Source of the DNA: PALSA-505 sp963762615
Lineage (GTDB): Bacteria > Actinomycetota > Actinomycetes > Streptosporangiales > Streptosporangiaceae
Reading direction: 5' to 3'
NCBI GenBank assembly: GCA_963762615.1
Contig: CAVXLG010000020.1
Coordinates: forward strand, 868,001-932,000
DNA: 64,000 nt
The notes beneath the pieces are model-generated. The model made no database searches. It was given only the letters and a program-made list of their open reading frames with translations, and was not told the origin of the DNA. The translations under genes were made by a program, and so were the position numbers. Shown in pieces: positions 9,099 through 16,000 of the stretch (its first letter is position 1; each line of letters opens with the position of its first letter).

Positions 9099-9175
9099 GG
9101 GGCGGCCCGCTCCGGCATGCCGAAGCGACGGCGCTGCCATCACGCTGCTAACGCTCCCGATCATGGGTAACCTCG

Positions 9176-9988
9176 ATGATCGTGACAGCCGAGGTTATCC
9201 AGGACGCCAGCCCGCATCGGGGCGCCGGGCACGACCGGGGCGGCCGCCCCGTCATCGGGATCAGCTCGTACACCGAGCAGGCCCGCTGGGGAGGCTGGGA
9301 TCTCCCGGCCTTCCTGCTGCCGCGCCGCTACGCCGACCGCGTCGCGGCGGCCGGCGGCCTGCCGGTGCTGCTGCCGCCCGTCCCCGGTATCGAGCAGACC
9401 GCGGCACGGCTGGACGGACTCGTCCTGGCGGGCGGCGGGGACATCGACCCGGCCGCGTTCGGCGCGCAGCCTGACCCGCAGACCGGCGGCGTGCGCCCGG
9501 CCCGCGACGCCGCCGAGTTCGCGCTCGTCTCGGCCGCGCTCGAACGCGGGCTGCCGCTGCTCGGCATCTGCCGCGGCCTGCAGGTGCTGAACGTCGCCCG
9601 CGGCGGCACGCTGCACCAGCACCTGCCCGGCCTGGTCGGGCACGACGAGCACTCACCGGTTCCCGCGGGCTACGGGTCGCACCCGGTCAAGATCGCGCCG
9701 GGCAGCAGGCTGGCCGCAGTGCTCGGCGACCAGGAACTGCCCGGTGAGCTTCCCGTTCCTACCCATCACCACCAGGCCATCGACCGTCTGGGCGAGGGCC
9801 TGGTCGCCACCGCGTGGGCCGCCGACGGGGTCATCGAGGCGGTCGAGCTCGCCGCGCCCGAACCGGACGGTCGCGGCGTGAGCACGCCGGGGTTCGCGCT
9901 CGCCGTGCAGTGGCATCCCGAGGCCAGCGATGACCCGCGGCTGTTCCGCGCCCTCGTCGCCGCGGCCAGCCGCCTGCCGCAGCCCTGA
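9176..9988 (+). CDS. Class-I glutamine amidotransferase-like gamma-glutamyl hydrolase (PuuD type, peptidase C26)
   Basis: Cleaves the gamma-glutamyl amide, releasing glutamate and the carboxylated product (glycine if the substrate was ethanolamine). 270 residues with the triad Cys132 (LLGICRG), His247 and Glu249 (AVQWHPEA) and the C26 motif GGGDIDP near 87. ATG at 9176 is the first plausible start; GTG 9182 is possible, and no strong ribosome binding site is seen. The gap of 77 bases from the SDR gene is larger than elsewhere in the operon. Its last 110 bases are duplicated just downstream in decayed form. Confidence 0.85.
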   Translation: MIVTAEVIQDASPHRGAGHDRGGRPVIGISSYTEQARWGGWDLPAFLLPRRYADRVAAAGGLPVLLPPVPGIEQTAARLDGLVLAGGGDIDPAAFGAQPDPQTGGVRPARDAAEFALVSAALERGLPLLGICRGLQVLNVARGGTLHQHLPGLVGHDEHSPVPAGYGSHPVKIAPGSRLAAVLGDQELPGELPVPTHHHQAIDRLGEGLVATAWAADGVIEAVELAAPEPDGRGVSTPGFALAVQWHPEASDDPRLFRALVAAASRLPQP

Positions 9989-10112
9989 CCGTTCAGCGGG
10001 AGTACGCCCGGGTTCGCGCTCGCCGTGCAGGGGCTTCCCGGGGCCGGCGATGACCCGCGGCTGTTCGGCGCCCTCGTCGCCGCTGCCTGCCGCAGCCCTG
10101 ACCATTCAGCGG
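9891..10112. repeat. Direct duplication of the hydrolase 3' end (120-bp offset), second copy decayed
   Basis: Bases 9891-9998 recur at 10011-10112 with about 90 percent identity and a 7-base deletion. In the second copy the codons for the catalytic QWHPE motif read as QGLPG, and no start or full domain precedes it. The second copy is therefore a dead tandem remnant lying between the hydrolase stop and the ABC transporter promoter. Confidence 0.85.
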
Positions 10113-10163
10113 TGCCGGCTGCCCGCGGCCGGGGCAGCCGGCGGCCCCGCTGCCTGCGGCCCA

Positions 10164-10169
10164 TAGACT
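10164..10169 (+). promoter_or_regulatory. -10 element (TAGACT), leaderless start of ABC ATPase
   Basis: TAGACT lies 8 bases before GTG 10178, so transcription should begin at or beside the start codon. No ribosome binding site precedes the gene. Confidence 0.5.
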
Positions 10170-10177
10170 CGGCTTCC

Positions 10178-11104
10178 GTGAGCAGCCCCCCGGCCGTCGT
10201 GGTCACCGGCCTGGTCAAGCGCTATGGCGGCGCCGCCGCGGTAGACGGGCTGACGCTCGCCGCCGGCCGGGCGAAGGTCACCGCGCTGCTCGGGCCGAAC
10301 GGCGCGGGCAAGACCACCACCATCGAGATCTGCGAGGGCTACCGGCGCGCGGACCAGGGCACGGTGCGCGTGCTCGGCCTCGACCCGGTCCGCGACGCCC
10401 GCGCGCTGCGGCCCAGGGTGGGCGTCATGCTCCAGTCCGGCGGCCTGCCGCAGGCGGTCAGGGCGGGCGACTACCTGGGCGTGATGGCGAGCTTTTACGC
10501 CCGCCCGGCGGATCCGGCGGCCCTGCTGGACCGGCTGGGGCTCACCGGCTGCGCGCGCGTTCCGTGCCGGCGGCTGTCCGGCGGCCAGCAGCAGCGGCTG
10601 TCACTCGCCGCCGCCGTCATCGGCCGGCCCGAGCTGGTCTTCCTCGACGAGCCGACGGCCGGCCTGGACCCGCAGGCGCGGCACGCCACCTGGGACCTGA
10701 TCGCCGAACTGCGGACCGCGGGCGTCAGCGTGATCCTCACCACGCATTTCATGGAGGAAGCCGAACGGCTGTCCGACGACGTCATCATCGTGGATCACGG
10801 CCAGCTCGTCGCCGAGGGCACCCCGGCCGAGCTGACCGGCAGCGACGGCCAGCTCAGGTTCCGGGCCCAGCCAGGCCTGAGCACTGACAGCCTGCTCTCG
10901 GCGCTGCCCGGCGGCACCGCCGCCAAGGAATCTCCCGAGGGGCACTACGTGATCGAGGTGCAGGGCCGGGTGGACCCGCAACTGCTGGCCGCGGTCACCG
11001 CCTGGTGCGCGGAGCACGGCGTGCTGGCCAAGGACCTGCGCGTGGAGAGCCGGACCCTGGAGGATGTCTTCCTGGAGCTGACCGGGCGGGAACTGCGCTC
11101 ATGA
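10178..11104 (+). CDS. ABC transporter ATP-binding protein (DrrA-like)
   Basis: Energises a two-component exporter. 308 residues: Walker A GPNGAGKT at 39-46, signature LSGGQQQR, Walker B LVFLDEPTAGLDP, and a switch His (TTHFMEEAE). A C-terminal extension of about 90 residues is typical of drug- or lipid-exporting DrrA/NatA types. GTG 10178 is chosen because the domain begins there and a TAGACT -10 lies 8 bases upstream; longer forms would read through the decayed duplication. It overlaps the permease gene by 4 bases (ATGA). Substrate unknown. Confidence 0.9.
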   Translation: MSSPPAVVVTGLVKRYGGAAAVDGLTLAAGRAKVTALLGPNGAGKTTTIEICEGYRRADQGTVRVLGLDPVRDARALRPRVGVMLQSGGLPQAVRAGDYLGVMASFYARPADPAALLDRLGLTGCARVPCRRLSGGQQQRLSLAAAVIGRPELVFLDEPTAGLDPQARHATWDLIAELRTAGVSVILTTHFMEEAERLSDDVIIVDHGQLVAEGTPAELTGSDGQLRFRAQPGLSTDSLLSALPGGTAAKESPEGHYVIEVQGRVDPQLLAAVTAWCAEHGVLAKDLRVESRTLEDVFLELTGRELRS

Positions 11105-11937
11105 CCTCGCCGCCCCGCACCCAAGCCGGACCCGGCCGGCCTGCCGGGCCGTCGCAGTTCCGGCCCGCACCGGGAGCGGCCCCGCTGACGCGGATGGTCG
11201 CGGCGCAGGCGTCACTCGAGGCCAGGACGCTGGTGCGCAACGGCGAGCAGCTGCTGCTGATCCTGGTCATCCCGGTGCTGCTGCTGGTCGGCTTCAGCCT
11301 GGAAAAGTTCATCAACATCGCCGCGAACACCCGGCTGGACCGGATGGCCCGGGTGGACTTCCTGGTGCCGGGAATCATCGCGCTGGCCATCATGTCCACC
11401 GCGTTCACCAGCCAGGCGATCGCGACCGGATTCGAGCGCCGTTACGGCGTGCTGAAGCGGCTCGGCGCCACCCCGCTGTCCCGGGTGGGACTGATCGCCG
11501 CCAAGACCTGCACGGTCATCGCGGTCGAGCTGGCCCAGGTGGTGATCATCGTCGGAGTGGGCCTGGCGCTCGGCTGGCGGCCGCACACCACGGCCGCGGG
11601 CGTCGTGTGGGCCGTGCTGCTGGTGGCCGTGGGGACCGCGGCCTTCAGCGGGCTCGCGCTGCTGCTGGCGGGCACGCTGCGCGCCGAGGCCACCCTCGCC
11701 GCGGCCAATCTCATCTACCTGGTCCTGCTCGGCGTGGGCGGGGTGCTCTTCTCGCTGGACAAGTTCCCGCCCGGGGCGCGCGGGCCGCTCAAGCTGCTGC
11801 CCTCGGGCGCGCTGTCCGACGGGCTGCACAGCGTGCTGCAGCACGCGGGCGGGGTTCCCGCCGCCGATCTCGCCGTGCTCGCGGTCTGGGCGGCGGTAGC
11901 GATCGGGCTGGCCGCGCGCACGTTCAAGTGGGAATGA
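11101..11937 (+). CDS. ABC-2 type transporter permease
   Basis: Membrane partner of the preceding ATPase. 278 residues with a Pro-rich cytoplasmic N-terminus (1-40) and six hydrophobic segments, for example LLLILVIPVLLLVGFSL and VVIIVGVGLALGW, ending in FKWE as is common for actinobacterial ABC-2 permeases. The ATG overlaps the ATPase stop. A likely role is export of a hydrophobic compound; which one cannot be told. Confidence 0.85.
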   Translation: MTSPPRTQAGPGRPAGPSQFRPAPGAAPLTRMVAAQASLEARTLVRNGEQLLLILVIPVLLLVGFSLEKFINIAANTRLDRMARVDFLVPGIIALAIMSTAFTSQAIATGFERRYGVLKRLGATPLSRVGLIAAKTCTVIAVELAQVVIIVGVGLALGWRPHTTAAGVVWAVLLVAVGTAAFSGLALLLAGTLRAEATLAAANLIYLVLLGVGGVLFSLDKFPPGARGPLKLLPSGALSDGLHSVLQHAGGVPAADLAVLAVWAAVAIGLAARTFKWE

Positions 11938-11972
11938 GCTCGCCGGGGGTTCGGGCCGGGGGCGGCGGCACA

Positions 11973-12019
11973 GTTCGCTTTCCCGCCGGCCGGCGGGGCC
12001 GAATGGCGGGAAAGCGAAC
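11973..12019. promoter_or_regulatory. Perfect 15-bp inverted repeat over the EamA start codon
   Basis: Arms 11973-11987 and 12005-12019 (GTTCGCTTTCCCGCC and its complement) flank a 17-base loop. The ATG of the next gene (12003-12005) straddles the loop and the right arm. It could terminate the ABC operon transcript, which lacks a U-tract, or hide the start of the EamA gene. Confidence 0.7.
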
Positions 12020-12962
12020 GGCACCGTCACCTTGGACACTCCCGCCGCCGGTGCTGGCATTGATGGCGATTGTTTCGCTGCAGGTGGGCGCGGCGCTCGC
12101 GGGGAGGTTGTTCGGCACAGTGCCGGTGGCCGGGGTCACGGGGCTGCGGCTGTGGTCGGCGGCGCTGGTCGTGGGAGCGCTGGGGTGGCGTGGCGTCCGC
12201 CGGGCGGTGGCCGGCCATCCGCTGCACGCCGCGTGGCGGGACTGGATGGTCGTCGTGTCGTTCGGGGTCATCCTCGGGTTGATGAACTACTCGATCTACC
12301 AGGCGTTCGCGCGGATACCGCTGGGGATCGCGGTCACGATCGAGTTTCTCGGGCCGCTGGCCGTGGCGGTGGCGTCGTCGCGGCGGCCGGTCGACCTGCT
12401 GTGGGTGGCGCTGGCGGGCGGTGGCGTGCTGCTGCTGAGCCAGGGCGGCACCGGCACGGCCTACGACAGCGCGCTGGCGACCGGCGGGCACCGGGAGGCG
12501 GCGGCCGGGGTGATCTTCGCGCTGGTCTCAGCCGCCTGCTGGGCGGCGTACATCCTGCTCAGCCGGGCCACCGGGCGCCGGTTCGCGGGGTCCTCCGGGC
12601 TCGTGATCGCGATGATCATCGCGGCGGTGCTGGTAACCCCGCCCGCCGTGGTCAGCGGCGGCGCGGCGCTGCTGCGGCCTGGGGTGATCGCCACCGGCAT
12701 CGCTATCGGGCTGCTCTCCTCGGTCATCCCGTACCGGCTGGAGATGGAGACACTGCGCCGCATCCCGGCGCGGGTATTCGGCATCTGGATGAGCCTGGAG
12801 CCGGTCGTGGCCGCGCTGGCCGGCCTGGTCATCCTCGGCGAGGTTCTCGCGCCGCGCGAGTGGCTCGCGGTCGGCTGCGTCGCCGTCGCCTGCGCTGGAA
12901 CGGCGCGCGGTCTGCGGCCCGGATCCGGCGAGTCCGTGCTCCCGGGCGACATGCCTAACTAG
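12003..12962 (+). CDS. EamA-family transporter (RhtA-like exporter)
   Basis: Ten-helix drug/metabolite exporter of 319 residues. It has two EamA repeats, each with the usual small-residue helices; the second begins near VIFALVSAACWAAYILL. The C-terminal SLEPVVAALAGLVILGE motif is typical of RhtA, which exports homoserine and threonine. ATG 12003 is the first start with family homology soon after (PPVLALMAIVSLQVG), but it lies in the inverted repeat and has no separate ribosome binding site. GTG 12051 is an alternative. It is monocistronic or coupled to the ABC pair. Confidence 0.85.
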   Translation: MAGKRTAPSPWTLPPPVLALMAIVSLQVGAALAGRLFGTVPVAGVTGLRLWSAALVVGALGWRGVRRAVAGHPLHAAWRDWMVVVSFGVILGLMNYSIYQAFARIPLGIAVTIEFLGPLAVAVASSRRPVDLLWVALAGGGVLLLSQGGTGTAYDSALATGGHREAAAGVIFALVSAACWAAYILLSRATGRRFAGSSGLVIAMIIAAVLVTPPAVVSGGAALLRPGVIATGIAIGLLSSVIPYRLEMETLRRIPARVFGIWMSLEPVVAALAGLVILGEVLAPREWLAVGCVAVACAGTARGLRPGSGESVLPGDMPN

Positions 12963-12994
12963 CGGGCCACGCAGCGGCGGGGGCCGGCCGATCC

Positions 12995-13000
12995 TACGAT
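12995..13000 (+). promoter_or_regulatory. -10 element (TACGAT), leaderless start of ctaA
   Basis: TACGAT starts exactly 12 bases before GTG 13007, and no Shine-Dalgarno sequence intervenes. Confidence 0.5.
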
Positions 13001-13006
13001 GGGTGG

Positions 13007-14155
13007 GTGCCCGCGGACGTCGCCTCGAGAACCGCGCCGCCGCACCCCACCCGCGGTGCGGCGCTGCGGCGCGGACTCGCCCGGGCCGCCGAGCCGGTGT
13101 GGTGGCCCACCGCCGCGTCGATGCGGGTCATCGCCTTGTGCGGCGTGGTTGCCACGGCCGGCAGCATCGTCACCGGCGCGGCCGTCCGGCTGAGCGAGTC
13201 CGGGCTCGGCTGCCCGGACTGGCCGCAGTGCACCGGGCGCAGCCTGGTCGCGTCGGGTTCGGCCGACAGCAGCCTGGTGCACGCGTGGGTCGAGTTCGGC
13301 AACCGGCTGTTCGTGACGCTGGTCTTGATCACCGCCGCGGTCGTCCTGGTCGCGGCGTGGCGTTTCGCTCGCGGCTGCCTGCGGCCCGAGGGTACGCCGG
13401 GACCGCGGCACGTCCCGCAGCCGCAAGGTGCGCTGTTGTCGGCCGGGGCACCGCCGCCGGGACAGACGCTGCGGCCCGGGGATCCGCCGCCGCCGGGCGA
13501 GGCGCCGCTGGCCGGCCGAGGCTTGATCTGGCTGGCCGCCGTGCAGCCGGCCGGGGTCGTGCTGCAGGCCGTCCTCGGCGGGATCGTGGTGCTGACCAAG
13601 CTCGACCCGGTAACCGTCTCCATCCACTTCCTGGTCTCGATCGTGATCCTGGCCGCGGCCGTCGCGCTGTACGCCCACTTCGCCCGGCCCGCCGGGCCGG
13701 CCGCCGCGGTCCGCGGCGACCTGCCGTGGCTGTCGGCCGGGCTGGTCGCGGTGACCGGGCTGATGCTCGCCGCAGGCACCGTGGTGACCGGCACCGGGCC
13801 GCTGGCCGGCGCCGCCTCGGTGCCGCGCTATCACCTGCCGCTGGAGGGCGTGACGCAGTTCCACGCCGACATCGGCTGGCTGCTGTTCGGCCTCACCGTC
13901 GCCATGGTGATCGCGCTGCGCTCGGCCGGCGTGCCGCCCGCGGCCGTGCGCCGGGGCTGGCTGCTGCTCGGCCTGATCGTCGTCCAGGGCATCATCGGCT
14001 ATGCGCAGTACTTCAGCGGCCTGCCGGCCGGCCTGGTGTGGGTGCACGTGCTCGGTGCGACGCTGATCTGGATCGTCGCGCTGCGGCTGTTCTTCGCGCT
14101 GCAACCGCTGCCCCTGCTGCGCCCGGCGCGCCGGGGACCGCCGCAGGCCCGGTGA
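13007..14155 (+). CDS. ctaA: Heme A synthase
   Basis: Converts heme O to heme A for cytochrome c oxidase; membrane protein of 382 residues. Conserved features are VRLSESGLGCPDWPQC (the Cys pair loop) and heme-ligand His in SIHFLVS, FHADIGW and WVHVLGA. The usual actinobacterial protein is nearer 300-330 residues; the excess is an N-terminal tail and a Pro/Gly-rich insert at about 126-165 between membrane segments. The neighbours normally found between ctaA and the transaldolase gene, ctaB and tkt, are missing apart from a tkt fragment at 15782. Confidence 0.92.
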   Translation: MPADVASRTAPPHPTRGAALRRGLARAAEPVWWPTAASMRVIALCGVVATAGSIVTGAAVRLSESGLGCPDWPQCTGRSLVASGSADSSLVHAWVEFGNRLFVTLVLITAAVVLVAAWRFARGCLRPEGTPGPRHVPQPQGALLSAGAPPPGQTLRPGDPPPPGEAPLAGRGLIWLAAVQPAGVVLQAVLGGIVVLTKLDPVTVSIHFLVSIVILAAAVALYAHFARPAGPAAAVRGDLPWLSAGLVAVTGLMLAAGTVVTGTGPLAGAASVPRYHLPLEGVTQFHADIGWLLFGLTVAMVIALRSAGVPPAAVRRGWLLLGLIVVQGIIGYAQYFSGLPAGLVWVHVLGATLIWIVALRLFFALQPLPLLRPARRGPPQAR

Positions 14156-14173
14156 CCCACATCAACCGGGCGG

Positions 14174-15490
14174 TCACGGCCTACGGCGGGAAGGAGGCTG
14201 TTGCCATGCCCGCGGGCCGGGCCCGCCGGGCGGCAGTACCGGGGGCGGCATGGGGGCGGCGAATGCGTGCCCGTGCGCCAGGCCCGAGGCGCCGGGCGCC
14301 GCCCAGGGCGGCACCGGAGGTTCCGGCTGGCGGCTGAGGAACGCGCCCCGCGCCACCTGCATGAGGCCGAGCAGCGCCTGCTGCCGCTGCGCGAACGTGC
14401 CCGGGTCGATGACCTGGCGCTCGGCCCGCTGGTGCAGCAGCGCCAGCTCGGTCGCGGCCAGCTGGTAGTCGGCCATGGCGGTCGCGGCCGGACGGCCGCC
14501 GGTTGCGCGCGCCCAGGCCCGGGCTCGCCGCCGGCCAGCCAGGGTACTGAGCATCTGCACGTCGGCCATCGTCACCAGGCCGGTGGGCGCGTAATCCGGC
14601 AACACCCGCCAGATCAGCCCGACGATCCGGCGGCGGTCGTTCACCAGGACCACGGTGAGCCCGATGAGGACGCAGAACAGGATGGCGTAGGCGGTCGCCA
14701 GGCCGGCGAAGCCGAACTTCGACAGCGCGTTCCACGTGCCGTGCAGGATCACCGCGGCCAGCCAGCCGAGCGGCAGCGCCCACCAGGCACGGCGATGCGA
14801 GGCCGCGTAGGCCGCGCCGAGACCGGTCATGGAGGTGAATATGGGGTGCGCGAACGGGGACAGCACCCCGCGCAGCACGAACGTGAACTCGAGCAGCTTC
14901 ACCCCCCCGACGGTGGGGTTGACCAGGGCCTCGATGTAGTAGCCGACGTTCTCGATCATGGCGAACCCGAGACCCACCATGGCCGCGTAGAGGATGCCGT
15001 CGGTGGGGCCGTCCAGCTCGCTGCGGCGCCACCAGACCATGCCGACCAGGAAGGCGCCCTTCAGGGTCTCCTCGACCACCGGGGCACCGAACGTGGCAGA
15101 GATGTAGTCGCCGTTCGTGGTGCCGAGCGCGGGCTGGGTAATGAACACCATGCCCGCCGTGTTGATGACCGCGGCGAGCAGCGCGGCGACTCCGGCCCCC
15201 CACGCGAACGCGAACAGCAGCTGCGCGCGCGGCTCCGGCTCCAGCCGGTCCAGCATCAGCACCAGCGCCACCAGCAGCGGAACCGGGAGCAGCGCGAACG
15301 GCAGCGCTATGAAGAACGGCGCCGCGCTATGCGCCCTGCTGACCAGGCTCTCGAGCAGGTCAGCGCCGAGAGCGATGAGCGCGCACAGCACGGCGAGCGC
15401 GGTGCCGACGGTCAGCCCGATCCGGGCCCTGCCCGGTGTCCGATCCTCAAGGACTGCCCTGGGGTCGAAGACCGGCGTAGCACCCGCCAT
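14174..15490 (-). CDS. PrsW-family intramembrane metalloprotease
   Basis: Membrane protease of about 438 residues with 7-8 helices. The three PrsW motifs are present: E140-E141-x2-K144 (VVEETLKG), FAMIE180, and His215 (FAHPIF) with His250 (LHGTWNA), which together bind zinc. In Bacillus, PrsW cleaves an anti-sigma factor; the target here is unknown. The C-terminal 130 residues are cytoplasmic, ending in a Pro/Gly-rich tail. ATG 15490 is preferred over ATG 15499 because a TAGCAT -10 begins 13 bases upstream, the leaderless pattern seen elsewhere in the window. It converges on ctaA, 18 bases apart. Confidence 0.88.
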   Translation of the reverse strand: MAGATPVFDPRAVLEDRTPGRARIGLTVGTALAVLCALIALGADLLESLVSRAHSAAPFFIALPFALLPVPLLVALVLMLDRLEPEPRAQLLFAFAWGAGVAALLAAVINTAGMVFITQPALGTTNGDYISATFGAPVVEETLKGAFLVGMVWWRRSELDGPTDGILYAAMVGLGFAMIENVGYYIEALVNPTVGGVKLLEFTFVLRGVLSPFAHPIFTSMTGLGAAYAASHRRAWWALPLGWLAAVILHGTWNALSKFGFAGLATAYAILFCVLIGLTVVLVNDRRRIVGLIWRVLPDYAPTGLVTMADVQMLSTLAGRRRARAWARATGGRPAATAMADYQLAATELALLHQRAERQVIDPGTFAQRQQALLGLMQVARGAFLSRQPEPPVPPWAAPGASGLAHGHAFAAPMPPPVLPPGGPGPRAWQQPPSRRRP

Positions 15491-15497
15491 AGCCGGC

Positions 15498-15503
15498 ATG
15501 CTA
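15498..15503 (-). promoter_or_regulatory. -10 element (TAGCAT), leaderless start of PrsW gene
   Basis: On the minus strand TAGCAT starts 13 bases before ATG 15490. Confidence 0.4.
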
Positions 15504-15781
15504 CTTGGCGTCAGCGCGGCAGCGGACTGACCGCCAGCGCCGGAAGAGCGCCGCCAGGGTCCGTATCGGGTAAACAGGCCGCAATACCGTCATTCGGCCC
15601 GGGGTGCCGCGACTGCGCGAGGCTGGCCGCGACGCGTCAAGGATAGGCTCAGCATGCACCCGGGGGATTGCGAGCCGGTACCGGTACACGAACCATGCAA
15701 CGGGAAGAGACGGGTGAACTCACGGTGACGAGCCAGCCGCAGAGCACGTTGTCGTGGACCGACGGCCGCTGCCGGCGCCCG
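15504..15781. other. Gene-free stretch before the transketolase remnant
   Basis: No recognisable coding sequence. Expected transketolase sequence is not present left of 15782, so the deletion or decay boundary lies near that point. Confidence 0.5.
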
Positions 15782-16000
15782 GTCCTGCCGCCGCAGGTGC
15801 GGGCGCGGGTACCGGCCGGGGCCGGGATTGCCCGGGGCCGGCGCGAGTTCACCGGCGATGCGGGGGAATGTGTCAGCGTGGAGCATTTTGGCGCATCCGC
15901 CGCCTATCGGAGACTGTATGAGGAATCCGGGCTCACGGCGGAGCGGGTAGCCGCCGCGGCGCGCTCCAGCCTGGCCCGGACCAACGGCTCGGAAGGATGA
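15782..16000 (+). pseudogene. tkt: Transketolase C-terminal remnant
   Basis: The last 72 codons of a transketolase survive in frame up to the TGA at 15998. They encode VLPPQVRARV, then GRREFTGDAGE, SVEHFGASAAYRRLYEE and SGLTAERVAAAARSSL, matching the end of family members in order. The thiamine-binding and pyrimidine domains (about 600 residues) are absent, and upstream sequence shows no transketolase homology. The position just before transaldolase is where tkt stands in Streptomyces and mycobacteria, so this is a deletion scar. The stop overlaps the transaldolase start (ATGA), preserving the ancestral coupling. Confidence 0.85.

Noticed and set aside
10011..10177. N-terminal extension of the ABC ATPase into the duplicated sequence
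   Set aside because: It encodes degenerate hydrolase sequence, and the family start and promoter fit GTG 10178.
15668..15781. Start of a small gene leading into the transketolase fragment
   Set aside because: Sequence left of 15782 shows no homology or start signal; the fragment is read as a remnant.
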